Shown here piece after piece: positions 1 to 8,450 of a DNA stretch of 64,000 nucleotides. The DNA is from Blastococcus sp. CPCC 205250. Its GTDB lineage: Bacteria > Actinomycetota > Actinomycetes > Mycobacteriales > Geodermatophilaceae. Each line of letters starts with the position of its first letter. Within the stretch, counting starts at the first letter, position 1. The stretch spans positions 62,001-126,000 of the forward strand of contig NZ_JABGCG010000007.1 of assembly GCF_019799925.1 (NCBI RefSeq), in the 5' to 3' direction. Both the position numbers and the translations under genes were made by a program. A model generated the notes under the pieces. The model searched no databases and was not told the origin of the DNA. It saw only the letters and a list, made by a program, of their open reading frames with translations.

Positions 1-306
1 CTCATCGAGCTGGCCGCGCGCCTGCGCGACAACCTCCGCGCCACCGACGTCGCCTACCGGGTGGGCGGCGAGGAGTTCGTCCTGCTGCTCCCCGGCCGGG
101 ACGCCGAGGCCGCGATGCGGGTGGCCGAGCGGGTCCGCCGGGCGGTGGCCGCCGAGCCCCTGGCCGGGCTGCCGGTCACCGTCTCCGCCGGGGTGGTGGC
201 CGCCGCCGCGGACGACGAGCCGCTCGGTGACCTGCTGCGGCGCGCGGACGCCGCCCTCTACGCGGCGAAGGCCGCCGGCCGGGACCGGGTGCTCCCCGCC
301 GCCTGA
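1..306 (+). CDS. GGDEF-domain protein (putative diguanylate cyclase), C-terminal fragment
   Basis: The reading frame is open from base 1 and the start lies outside the window. The visible 101 residues are the C-terminal half of a GGDEF domain: the signature GGEEF sits at residues 23-27, inside YRVGGEEFVLLLP. It is followed by the usual helix (AERVRRAV), the VSAGV strand and the closing ADAALYAAKAAGRDRV helix. GGEEF is an active-site variant compatible with c-di-GMP synthesis from two GTP. No RxxD inhibitory-site motif is seen in the visible part, and the N-terminal sensor region is not visible. The protein ends shortly after the GGDEF domain, so no EAL domain follows. Confidence 0.9.
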   Translation, partial: LIELAARLRDNLRATDVAYRVGGEEFVLLLPGRDAEAAMRVAERVRRAVAAEPLAGLPVTVSAGVVAAAADDEPLGDLLRRADAALYAAKAAGRDRVLPAA

Positions 307-329
307 CCCGCCGTCGCCGGCGGCGGGGG

Positions 330-356
330 TGTCACACCCGGCGTCCCCGCGCCGTC
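330..356 (+). promoter_or_regulatory. Candidate ECF41-type promoter
   Basis: TGTCACA at 330-336 and CGTC at 353-356 are separated by 16 bases. This matches the ECF41 promoter signature as I remember it (TGTCACA in the -35 region, CGTC in the -10 region). A start site a few bases after 356 would give a short leader before the CMD gene at 391. It fits autoregulation by the ECF41 factor encoded second in the operon. A second CGTC at 342-345 is too close to be used with this -35 box. Confidence 0.6.
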
Positions 357-390
357 TCCATGGACACCAGCCACGGAGAGGACGACGGCC

Positions 391-450
391 ATGACCCGGA
401 GCACGACCCGGAGCACGACCCGGAGCACGACCCCGAGCACGAGCCACAGC
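391..450 (+). repeat. Five imperfect 12-bp tandem units at the 5' end of the CMD gene
   Basis: Units of the form ACGACCCGGAGC start at 391, 403, 415, 427 and 439. The first carries a T in place of C and so forms the ATG start codon. The last two have diverged. Each unit encodes Thr-Thr-Arg-Ser or a variant, so unit gain or loss stays in frame. All three forward frames remain open across the array, which is why a misleading longer ORF can be drawn through it. Confidence 0.85.
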
Positions 451-1002
451 ACCGCACGCATCCCGCTCGACCCGCCCCGCACCCTCCGCTACCGGGCGGT
501 GCAGTGGGTCTCCCGCCGGATCTTCGACGCCGAGCTCGAGCCCACCGCCGCCATGGGCCACCACCCCGCGGTGCTGGTGGCCAACCTCCGCCACGAGCGG
601 CGGGTGCAGCAGTGGGACCGGCTGGACCCCACGCTCGAGGCACTGGCCGTGATGGGCGCCGCGGTGACCGTCGGCTGCTCGTGGTGCGTCGACTTCGGGT
701 ACTGGATCAGCACCGGCGACGGGGTGGACCCGGCGAAGCTCGCCGCGGTGCCCCGGTGGCGCGACAGCGACGTCTTCACCGACCTCGAGCGCCGGGTGCT
801 CGGCTACGCCGAGGCGATGAGCGCCACCCCGCCCGCGGTGACCGACGAGATGGTGGCCGACCTCCGGCGCGATCTCGACGACGCCGCGCTGGTCGAGCTG
901 ACCATGATGGTCGCCGTGGAGAACAGCCGGTCGCGCTTCAACGCCGCGCTGGGCCTCACCAGCCAGGGCTTCCGCGACCGGTGCGAGGTGCCGGCGGCAT
1001 GA
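391..1002 (+). CDS. Carboxymuconolactone decarboxylase family protein (AhpD-like fold)
   Basis: A 203-residue protein. After a low-complexity Ser/Thr/Arg N-terminus of about 20 residues it carries the CMD/AhpD domain, with the redox-type CxxC in the segment GCSWCVDFGYW. Family members are small helical enzymes acting as alkylhydroperoxidase-like reductases or decarboxylases; the substrate here cannot be read from sequence. The start at 391 has a good ribosome site, GGAGAGGA at 375-382, 8 bases upstream. The stop overlaps the start of the next gene (ATGA at 999-1002). CMD genes are a typical partner of ECF41 sigma factors, so it is likely both co-transcribed with and a target of the downstream factor. 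Confidence 0.9.
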   Translation: MTRSTTRSTTRSTTPSTSHSTARIPLDPPRTLRYRAVQWVSRRIFDAELEPTAAMGHHPAVLVANLRHERRVQQWDRLDPTLEALAVMGAAVTVGCSWCVDFGYWISTGDGVDPAKLAAVPRWRDSDVFTDLERRVLGYAEAMSATPPAVTDEMVADLRRDLDDAALVELTMMVAVENSRSRFNAALGLTSQGFRDRCEVPAA

Positions 1003-1922
1003 CCGACGCCGGTGCCGGTCCGCTGGCCGCCTTCGGCACCCACCGGCGGCTGCTGTTCACGGTGGCCTACCAGATGGTGGGCAGCGTCGCCGACGCCGAG
1101 GACGTCGTCCAGGACGCGTGGCTGCGCTGGTCGGCCGCCGACCGGGAGGACGTCGCCGACCCGCGCGCCTATCTCGTCCGGGTGACCGGCCGGCTGGCCC
1201 TCGACCGGCTCCGGTCGGCGCGGGCCCGGCGGGAGACCTACGTGGGGCCGTGGCTGCCCGAGCCCCTGCTGACCGGGGCGGCGCTCCCCGGTGCAGCACC
1301 GCCCGCGTCCGATCCCGCGGAGGCGGCCGAGCTCGGCGAGCAGGTCTCCCTGGCGCTGCTCGTGGTCCTCGAGACGCTCTCCCCCGTCGAGCGGGCGGTG
1401 TTCGTGCTCCGCGAGGTCTTCGGGATGCCGTGGGCGGAGGTCGCCGACGTGCTCGGCCGCTCCGAGGCCGCGGTGCGCCAGCTGGGGCACCGCGCGCGCG
1501 AGCACGTCCAGGCGCGGCGGCCACGGTTCGACACCGACCGCCGGGCCCAGCGCGAGGTGACCGAGCGGTTCCTGGCCGCCGCCGTCGGCGGGGACGTCGA
1601 GGCGCTGCTCGCGGTGCTGGCCCCCGGCGCCGTCCTCGTCACCGACGGTGGCGGGCGGGCGAAGGCGGCGCTGCGCCCGATCGTCGGCGCCGAGAAGGTC
1701 GCCCGGTTCCTGTCCGCCGTCGGCCCGGAGGGCGCCGCCGTCCCCGGGCTGTCGATGGCGGTCACCGAGGTCAACGGCGAGCCGGGCATCGTGGCGTGGT
1801 CCGCCGACGGGCCCCTCATGGCGACGACGCTCGTCGTGGCCGACGGCCGGGTCGAGCAGGTGCTGGTGTGCCGTAACCCGGAGAAGCTCGCCGGTCTGCG
1901 GGTCGCCGGAGGCCCCTCGTAG
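999..1922 (+). CDS. ECF41-family RNA polymerase sigma factor with SnoaL-like C-terminal domain (SigJ-like)
   Basis: 307 residues, longer than ordinary ECF sigma factors because of a fused C-terminal domain. Sigma region 2 lies near residues 12-75 (AYQMVGSVADAEDVVQDAWL) and region 4 near 115-172 (LSPVERAVFVLREVF, then the helix-turn-helix AEVADVLGRSEAAVRQL). Three hallmarks of ECF41 are present as I know them: WLPEPL in the linker (residues 85-90), DGGGR in the SnoaL-like domain, and NPEKL (for NPDKL) near the C-terminus. In this group the C-terminal domain controls the sigma domains directly, and no separate anti-sigma factor is known. None is encoded nearby. It overlaps the CMD gene by four bases and probably drives the promoter at 330-356. 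Confidence 0.93.
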   Translation: MTDAGAGPLAAFGTHRRLLFTVAYQMVGSVADAEDVVQDAWLRWSAADREDVADPRAYLVRVTGRLALDRLRSARARRETYVGPWLPEPLLTGAALPGAAPPASDPAEAAELGEQVSLALLVVLETLSPVERAVFVLREVFGMPWAEVADVLGRSEAAVRQLGHRAREHVQARRPRFDTDRRAQREVTERFLAAAVGGDVEALLAVLAPGAVLVTDGGGRAKAALRPIVGAEKVARFLSAVGPEGAAVPGLSMAVTEVNGEPGIVAWSADGPLMATTLVVADGRVEQVLVCRNPEKLAGLRVAGGPS

Positions 1923-1935
1923 GCTCCGCCGGGTG
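1920..1935 (+). promoter_or_regulatory. Possible -10 box overlapping the sigma-factor stop codon; leaderless PIG-L start
   Basis: TAGGCT at 1920-1925 fits the actinobacterial -10 consensus TANNNT and its first three bases are the TAG stop of the sigma-factor gene. The GTG start of the next gene follows after 7 bases, the spacing expected if transcription begins at the start codon. No Shine-Dalgarno sequence is visible before this GTG. No convincing -35 box was found. Confidence 0.4.
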
Positions 1936-2667
1936 ACCGCTCCCCTCCCCCGCCGGCCCGCCGAGCACGTCGACCGGGCCCTGTGCGTGCTCGCCCACCC
2001 CGACGACGTCGACTTCGGCAGCGCCGGGACCGTGGCGACGTGGACGGCGGCCGGCACCGAGGTCACCTACTGCATCGTCACCGACGGCGACGCGGGCGGT
2101 TTCGACGACACCCCGCGCGACCGGATGGGCCCGCTGCGCCAGGAGGAGCAGCGGGCCGCGGCCGCGGCCGTCGGCGTGACCGACGTCCGGTTCCTCGGAT
2201 ACCCCGACGGCCGGCTGGAGCCGACCCTGGACCTGCGCCGCGACATCTCCCGGGTCATCCGGCAGGTGCGGCCGCAGCGGGTGCTCACCAGCTCCCCCGA
2301 GCGCTGGTTCGAGCGGATCGGCGCCAGCCACCCCGACCACATGATCGTCGGGGAGTCGACGCTGCGGGCCGTCTACCCCGACGCCCGCAACCCGTTCGCG
2401 TTCCCCGAGCTGCTCGGCGAGGAGGGCCTGGAGGCGTGGACGGTGTCGGAGGTGTGGCTGGGCGCCAGCCCCCGCGCCGACCACGCCGTGGACGTCACCG
2501 AGCTGACCGAGCTGAAGTTCGCCGCGCTCAAGGCGCACGTCAGCCAGGTCGGCCACCGCGACGACCTCGAGCAGTTCGTGACCGGCTGGATGGCGCAGGT
2601 CGCCCGCACCTTCGGCCTCCCCGCCGGGCACCTCGCCGAGGCCTTCCACGTCGTCTTCACCGAGTAG
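1933..2667 (+). CDS. PIG-L family zinc-dependent deacetylase
   Basis: 244 residues from the GTG at 1933. The Zn-binding and catalytic motif AHPDD lies at residues 21-25 (LAHPDDVDFGSAGT), and the second metal-histidine motif SHPDH at 132-136. The family removes N-acetyl groups from GlcNAc-type substrates. In actinobacteria it includes MshB (mycothiol synthesis) and Mca (mycothiol S-conjugate amidase), but this protein is shorter and lies outside any mycothiol context, so the substrate is unknown. It follows the sigma gene by 10 bases and may have its own leaderless promoter. Its stop is adjacent to the convergent response regulator (2668). Confidence 0.85.
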   Translation: MTAPLPRRPAEHVDRALCVLAHPDDVDFGSAGTVATWTAAGTEVTYCIVTDGDAGGFDDTPRDRMGPLRQEEQRAAAAAVGVTDVRFLGYPDGRLEPTLDLRRDISRVIRQVRPQRVLTSSPERWFERIGASHPDHMIVGESTLRAVYPDARNPFAFPELLGEEGLEAWTVSEVWLGASPRADHAVDVTELTELKFAALKAHVSQVGHRDDLEQFVTGWMAQVARTFGLPAGHLAEAFHVVFTE

Positions 2668-3351
2668 TCACAGCAGGCGGTTGGTCGCCGCCCAGCGGGT
2701 GAGCTCGTTGCGGTTGGACAGCTGCAGCTTGCGCAGCACGTTCGAGGCGTGGGACTCCACGGTCTTCACCGAGATGAACAGCCGGGAGCCGATCTCGCGG
2801 TAGGTGTAGCCGCGGGCCAGCAGCTGCATGACCTCCCGCTCGCGGGCCGACAGCAGGTCCAGCCCGGGGTCGGTGGCCGGGTCCTCCGACGGCGGCGCGG
2901 CGACGGCGCCGCCCGCGGCGAAGGCGTCGAGCACGAACCCGGCCAGGCGCGGGCTGAAGACGACGTCGCCGTCGGCCACCCGCTGCACCGCCCCGCGCAG
3001 CTCCGGACCCGAGATGGTCTTGGTGACGTACCCGCGGGCGCCGGCGCGGATGACCGCGATGACGTCCTCGGCGGCGTCGGAGACCGACAGCGCGAGGTAG
3101 CGCACGCCCGGGAGCTCGGCGCGCAGCGCCTCGAGCACCGCCCGTCCACCGCCGCCGGGCAGGTGGACGTCGAGCAGCACGACGTCGGGCACCGTGGCGC
3201 GGATGCCGGCGATGGCGGCGTCGGCGTCGGCCGCCTCGCCGACGACCGTCGCGGAGTCGCCGAGCTCGGCGCGCACCCCCGCGCGCACCATGCCGTGGTC
3301 GTCGACGAGGAAGACGCGCGGCGCCGTTCCGGTCGCCGGGCCCTCGCTCAC
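2668..3351 (-). CDS. NarL/LuxR-type two-component response regulator
   Basis: 227 residues from a GTG start that overlaps the kinase stop (GTGA). The receiver domain has the acidic pair D17-D18, phosphoacceptor D61 in VVLLDVHLP, and the conserved Lys in GARGYVTKT. The C-terminal LuxR helix-turn-helix is complete (LSAREREVMQLLARGYTYRE ... SVKTVESHASNVLRKL). It should be phosphorylated by the PspC-domain kinase encoded immediately upstream, then bind DNA as a dimer. Likely targets include the divergent PspC operon, an inference from position only. Confidence 0.95.
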   Translation of the reverse strand: MSEGPATGTAPRVFLVDDHGMVRAGVRAELGDSATVVGEAADADAAIAGIRATVPDVVLLDVHLPGGGGRAVLEALRAELPGVRYLALSVSDAAEDVIAVIRAGARGYVTKTISGPELRGAVQRVADGDVVFSPRLAGFVLDAFAAGGAVAAPPSEDPATDPGLDLLSAREREVMQLLARGYTYREIGSRLFISVKTVESHASNVLRKLQLSNRNELTRWAATNRLL

Positions 3352-4607
3352 GGGTTCTCCTCCCTGGGCAGCAGCAGCTCCACCTCGGTCCCCTCTCCCG
3401 GCGCGGAGCGCACGGTCGCCGTCCCCCCGGCCCGGGTCAGCCTGCCCGACACCGAGTCCCGCAGCCCCCGGCGGTCGGCCGGGACGGCGGCGGGGTCGAA
3501 TCCCCGGCCCCGGTCGCGCACGAACACCGACACCTGGTGCGGGGTCACCTCGGTGTACAGGTCGGCCGACGCCGCGCCGGAGTGCTTGGCCGCGTTGACC
3601 AGCGCCTCCCGCGTCGCGGCACCGAGCGCGGCCAGGGCGTCGTCGACCGGCGTGTCCCCCACGACCACCGGGTCGACGGTGAGCTCGTGGTCGGCCTCGA
3701 CCTCGGCGACCATCGCCGAGACCAGCCCGGCCCAGGTGCCCTCCGAGGCCTTCTCCGGCTCGTAGAGCCAGGTGCGCAGCTCCCGCTCCTGGCTGCGGGC
3801 CAGCCGCGCCACCGCCTGCTGGTCCGCGGAGTGCCGCTGGATGAGCGCGAGAGTCTGCAGCACCGAGTCGTGCAGGTGCGCGGCGACCGCCGCGCGCTCC
3901 TCCGACCGGATGCGGGCGGTGCGCTCGGCCTCGCGGGAGGTCAGCAGCCGGCGCCAGATCGGCAGGGTGGCCAGCACGATGCCGACGAGGATCACCAGGG
4001 TGGCGGCGAAGCCGTTGCGGGCGTTGGCCAGCTGGCCGGTGGTGGCCAGCAGCAGCACGACGCCGGTCACCCCGAGCGCGACGCCGCCGGCGAGCACCCA
4101 GGGGACGCCGGGCCGGGCCAGCGTGCGGTCGGTGTCCAGCTGCCGCCAGATGGTGGCCAGGCCGACGCCGAGCAGCAGCAGGGGGACGGTGATGTCCCCC
4201 TCCCCCCAGCTGGCCAGGTTCGTCACCAGCGCGAGGGCACCGATCCCGAGCAGGACCAGGCCGATGGTCTGCCGCCTGCTGGGCTGCGGGGTCACCGGGG
4301 CGGCGGGCACCTCGGCGTCGGAGAACGGCATGAAGAGCCACAGCAGCCCGTAGGCGACGACGCCGATGCCGGTCACCGCGAGCGCCACGAAGGCGACCCG
4401 CACGACCAGCGGCTCGGCCCGCAGGTGCGCGGCGGTCCCGGCGGCGACGCCGGCGAGCATCCGGCCCGAGCGCGGGCGCACGAGCGGCGGCCGCGGGGGG
4501 AGGCCGGCGGCGCCCGCCTCGGCGGGAGCGGTGCTCCCGGGGATCGGCACGGCAGCCGTCGCCACGGCAGCCGTCGGCGCGGCAGCGGTCGGGCCCTCGA
4601 CGGTCAC
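3348..4607 (-). CDS. PspC-domain membrane sensor histidine kinase
   Basis: With a GTG start at 4607 the protein has 419 residues. Order of parts: an Ala/Pro-rich N-terminus, a PspC domain (about 43-95, with MLAGVAAGTAAHL and a transmembrane strand), further membrane segments (about 112-130, 140-152, 170-190, 200-215), an H-box HLHDSVLQTL with His246 as the probable phosphoacceptor, and an HATPase domain (N-box ALVNAAKH, G-box DRGRGFD, and GEGTEVELLLP at the end). The frame is open to 4964, but a start above 4732 would run into the divergent gene. The true start is uncertain; other GTG codons lie 14 and 19 codons downstream. It probably senses membrane or envelope state through PspC. Confidence 0.88.
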   Translation of the reverse strand: MTVEGPTAAAPTAAVATAAVPIPGSTAPAEAGAAGLPPRPPLVRPRSGRMLAGVAAGTAAHLRAEPLVVRVAFVALAVTGIGVVAYGLLWLFMPFSDAEVPAAPVTPQPSRRQTIGLVLLGIGALALVTNLASWGEGDITVPLLLLGVGLATIWRQLDTDRTLARPGVPWVLAGGVALGVTGVVLLLATTGQLANARNGFAATLVILVGIVLATLPIWRRLLTSREAERTARIRSEERAAVAAHLHDSVLQTLALIQRHSADQQAVARLARSQERELRTWLYEPEKASEGTWAGLVSAMVAEVEADHELTVDPVVVGDTPVDDALAALGAATREALVNAAKHSGAASADLYTEVTPHQVSVFVRDRGRGFDPAAVPADRRGLRDSVSGRLTRAGGTATVRSAPGEGTEVELLLPREENP

Positions 4608-4731
4608 GCCCTCGATCGTCGCACCGGGCGCGCCCCCGGGGCACCGGTGATCACCCCGGCGGGCAGGACCAGGGTCGGATGGGGGCCTTCCCTGATGTCG
4701 CGGACGGTCGGCGCCGCGCACGCTTCTCGCC

Positions 4732-5697
4732 ATGACCGCAGCTCCGCCTCCCGCGCCTCCCTCGGTGGACCCGCCGGGCGCCGCACCGTGGCCCCCGCCG
4801 TCCCCGCCGCCGCCCGGGCCACCGGCCCGCACGGCCCTGCGCCGCAGCCGCACCGACAAGATGGTCCACGGGGTCGCCGGCGGCCTCGCCGAGTACAGCG
4901 GCATCGACCCGCTGCTGTGGCGGGTCGGCTTCGTGGCCCTCACCCTCGCCGGCGGCAGCGGCATCGTCCTCTACCTGCTGCTGTGCGTCGTCATGCCGGC
5001 CGGCAAGCGCCCGACCGGGGACGACGACAGCGGCTCGTCGCACCGCAGCTGGGTCCGCGGGCACTCGGCCCCGGCGCTGCCGCGCTCCCCCGTCGGCCGG
5101 ATCACCCTCGCCGGCGTCCTCATCTCTGTGGGGCTGCTGGCGCTGGTCACGCAACTGAGCGACTGGGACCCGGGCCCCCGGCCCTTCCTCGGCGTCGCGC
5201 TGCTGGTCGTCGGGCTGGGCCTGGTCGCGACCGCCTTCGTCCCCGGCCGGACCGCCCGCGGCGGGCTCATCGCCCTGGGCGTCGTCCTGTCGCTGGCCAT
5301 GGCCGTCGCGTCGTCCGTCCCGTGGACCAGCGGCGCCGGCGTCGGCGACCGCGACTACCGGCCGACGAGCGTGGCCGAGGTCCGCGACCGCTACGAGCAC
5401 GGGGCCGGCGACCTGACCGTCGACCTCAGCCGGATCGACGTCGACGACATCGACGAGCCACTGCGCATCGAGGTCGACCACGGCGTCGGCGACCTCGACG
5501 TGATCCTGCCCCGCGAGGCCGACGTGCGGATCGAGCTCGACACCGGGGTCGGGCAGACCCAGGTGTTCGACGGCGGCTCCTCCGACGGCGGCTACTACCC
5601 CGGGACCGGCTCCGGCCGGGGCGTCGACGACGACGAGCCCGAGTTCGTCCTGACCGTCGACCACGGGGTCGGCGACACGGAGGTGTCCCGTGCCTGA
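4732..5697 (+). CDS. PspC-domain membrane protein with C-terminal beta-strand (toastrack-like) domain
   Basis: 321 residues, divergent from the kinase with about 124 bases between. After a Pro-rich tail the PspC domain (about 38-88) reads TDKMVHGVAGGLAEYSGIDP and ends in a membrane helix. Three further hydrophobic helices follow (about 122-142, 150-170, 177-195). The C-terminal part is soluble, with three repeats of a [D/T]xGVGD-type motif (HGAGDLTVDL, HGVGDLDVIL, HGVGDTEVS), as in LiaF/DUF4097-like domains. Similar PspC proteins sit next to PspC kinases in other actinobacteria, suggesting one envelope-stress module. A direct interaction is inferred, not shown. Confidence 0.85.
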   Translation: MTAAPPPAPPSVDPPGAAPWPPPSPPPPGPPARTALRRSRTDKMVHGVAGGLAEYSGIDPLLWRVGFVALTLAGGSGIVLYLLLCVVMPAGKRPTGDDDSGSSHRSWVRGHSAPALPRSPVGRITLAGVLISVGLLALVTQLSDWDPGPRPFLGVALLVVGLGLVATAFVPGRTARGGLIALGVVLSLAMAVASSVPWTSGAGVGDRDYRPTSVAEVRDRYEHGAGDLTVDLSRIDVDDIDEPLRIEVDHGVGDLDVILPREADVRIELDTGVGQTQVFDGGSSDGGYYPGTGSGRGVDDDEPEFVLTVDHGVGDTEVSRA

Positions 5698-6007
5698 CTA
5701 CAGCGAGTTCCCGACCACCCCGACCGCGTGGCAGGAGCAGGCGCTGCGCGAGCTGACCGCGTCGGACGCCCCCCTCCTGGCCGCCGGGGCCACCGCGGTC
5801 GCCGTGCCCGCACCGCAGCGCCGCCGTCCCGACCTGACCGCGCTGGTCCCGGGCCTGGTCTTCGTGCTGATCGCCCTGGTCGGCCTGAGCGGGGCCGACG
5901 TCCCGCTCGGCGTGTTCGAGGACGGCGGAGTGCTCTGGGTGGTGCTGATCGGCGCCGGCCTGGCGCTCCTGTTCAGCGAGGTGCGCCGCGCCCGACGCCG
6001 GAGCTGA
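5690..6007 (+). CDS. Small two-helix membrane protein
   Basis: 105 residues from a GTG start that overlaps the preceding PspC gene by 8 bases, so the two are translationally coupled. Residues about 49-66 (LTALVPGLVFVLIALVGL) and 80-95 (GVLWVVLIGAGLALLF) are membrane helices. The C-terminus is strongly basic (EVRRARRRS), which suggests it faces the cytoplasm. No family is recognised. The context suggests a small partner of the PspC protein. Its last codons belong to a DNA segment that is duplicated downstream. Confidence 0.75.
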   Translation: MPDYSEFPTTPTAWQEQALRELTASDAPLLAAGATAVAVPAPQRRRPDLTALVPGLVFVLIALVGLSGADVPLGVFEDGGVLWVVLIGAGLALLFSEVRRARRRS

Positions 6008-6068
6008 GGCCGGGCCGGCCGAGTTCGGGCCGGCCGAGCTCGGGCCGCGCCCGACGCCGGAGCTGAGG
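5985..6068 (+). repeat. 25-bp direct repeat duplicating the 3' end and stop codon of the small membrane gene
   Basis: A 25-base sequence beginning GCCGCGCCCGACGCCG occurs at 5985-6009 and again at 6044-6068, a period of 59 bases. Each copy contains the codons for the last residues and the TGA of the small membrane protein. Between them lies a short tandem of GGGCCGGCCGAGTTC and GGGCCGGCCGAGCTC. It looks like a local duplication by slippage or unequal crossover. Confidence 0.85.
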
Positions 6069-6080
6069 TCGGGCCGGGAG

Positions 6081-6117
6081 CGCGCCGGCCGGTGGAACCC
6101 CTCCACCGGCCGGCGCG
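6081..6117 (+). terminator. Hairpin terminator after the PspC operon
   Basis: A perfect 16-base stem (6081-6096 with 6102-6117) closes a 5-base loop. No long T-tract follows, as is common for high-GC actinobacterial terminators. It covers an upstream GTG (6092) that would otherwise be a possible start of the next gene, which favours the later start at 6128. Confidence 0.75.
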
Positions 6118-6127
6118 TTCGTCGCGT

Positions 6128-6886
6128 GTGCGCCGTGCCGGGCTCCTCCTCGCCGCCCTCGCGCTGCTCGCTGCCTGCGGGACCGCGGATGCCGGCGCAC
6201 CGACCGACACCCCGCTGCTCGGGGAGTGGGAGCTGACGGGGGGCTCGCTCGCCGGTGCGCCGCTGGCGATGCCGACCACCGCCACGCTCGTGGCCACGGA
6301 GGACCGGGTCCGGGGCCAGGCCTTCTGCAACTCCTACGAGGGCGGGTACACCGCGGACGGGGACTCCTTCGCGGTCGGCGACCTGGCGGTCACCGAGGCC
6401 GCCTGCGTCGACTCCGGGGTGATGGCGGCCGAGCAGGACTACGTGGCCGCGCTGCTCTCCGTGCGCAGGGCGGACATCACCGACGGGTCCCTGCTGCTGA
6501 GCGGCGCCGACGTCCAGCTGCGCTTCGTCCGACCCACGGTCGTGCCCGACCGCGAGCTCACCGGCACGCGCTGGGTGCTCGACACGCTCGTCGACGGCGA
6601 GACGGCCTCGTCGGTCCAGGGCGAGGCGCTGCTGCACCTGGCGGCCGACGGGACCGCGTCGGGCTCCACCGGCTGCTCGGAGTGGACGGGCGGCTGGCGT
6701 CTCGACGGCGACGCGCTCGTCGTGGAGCCCGGCCCTCCCACCCCCACCGGATGCGACCCGGGGCTCGCCGCGCAGGTGGAGCACGTGCTCGCGGTCCTCG
6801 CCTCCGCGCCCACCGTCACCGTCGACGGCGACCGGCTCACGCTGACCGCGACCGACGGCCGCGGTCTCGGCTACCGGGCCGGCTGA
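6128..6886 (+). CDS. Secreted lipoprotein with two META (HslJ-like) domains
   Basis: 252 residues from the GTG at 6128; an in-frame GTG at 6092 lies inside a terminator hairpin and is less likely. The N-terminus is a lipoprotein signal: basic MRRAG, a leucine/alanine core, and the lipobox LAAC with the lipidated Cys near residue 17. Two META-type domains follow, beginning LLGEWELTGG and ELTGTRWVLD. Each has the asparagine/cysteine-containing central strand typical of the family (AFCNSYEGGYTADGD and GSTGCSEWTGGWRLDGD). Family members are extracytoplasmic and linked to heat and antibiotic resistance, without a defined reaction. It is convergent with guaA, one base away. Confidence 0.88.
   Translation: MRRAGLLLAALALLAACGTADAGAPTDTPLLGEWELTGGSLAGAPLAMPTTATLVATEDRVRGQAFCNSYEGGYTADGDSFAVGDLAVTEAACVDSGVMAAEQDYVAALLSVRRADITDGSLLLSGADVQLRFVRPTVVPDRELTGTRWVLDTLVDGETASSVQGEALLHLAADGTASGSTGCSEWTGGWRLDGDALVVEPGPPTPTGCDPGLAAQVEHVLAVLASAPTVTVDGDRLTLTATDGRGLGYRAG

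Positions 6887-8449
<1,563 letters not shown>

Positions 8450-8450
<1 letters not shown>

Noticed and set aside
391..450. Possible CRISPR-like array
   Set aside because: The 12-base units are directly tandem, coding, and have no spacers.
360..1922. A 520-residue forward ORF beginning MDTSHGEDD and running into the sigma factor
   Set aside because: Its first part is an alternative frame over the CMD gene. The sigma factor has its own ATG at 999 in the usual ATGA overlap, and the family length fits that start.
4608..4964. Longer N-terminus for the PspC histidine kinase
   Set aside because: The frame is open to 4964, but that would overlap the divergent PspC gene and its start, leaving no promoter. 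The added residues look like noise.
6092..6127. Earlier GTG start for the META lipoprotein
   Set aside because: It lies inside a perfect terminator hairpin and would put charged residues ahead of the signal peptide. The GTG at 6128 gives a standard lipoprotein signal.
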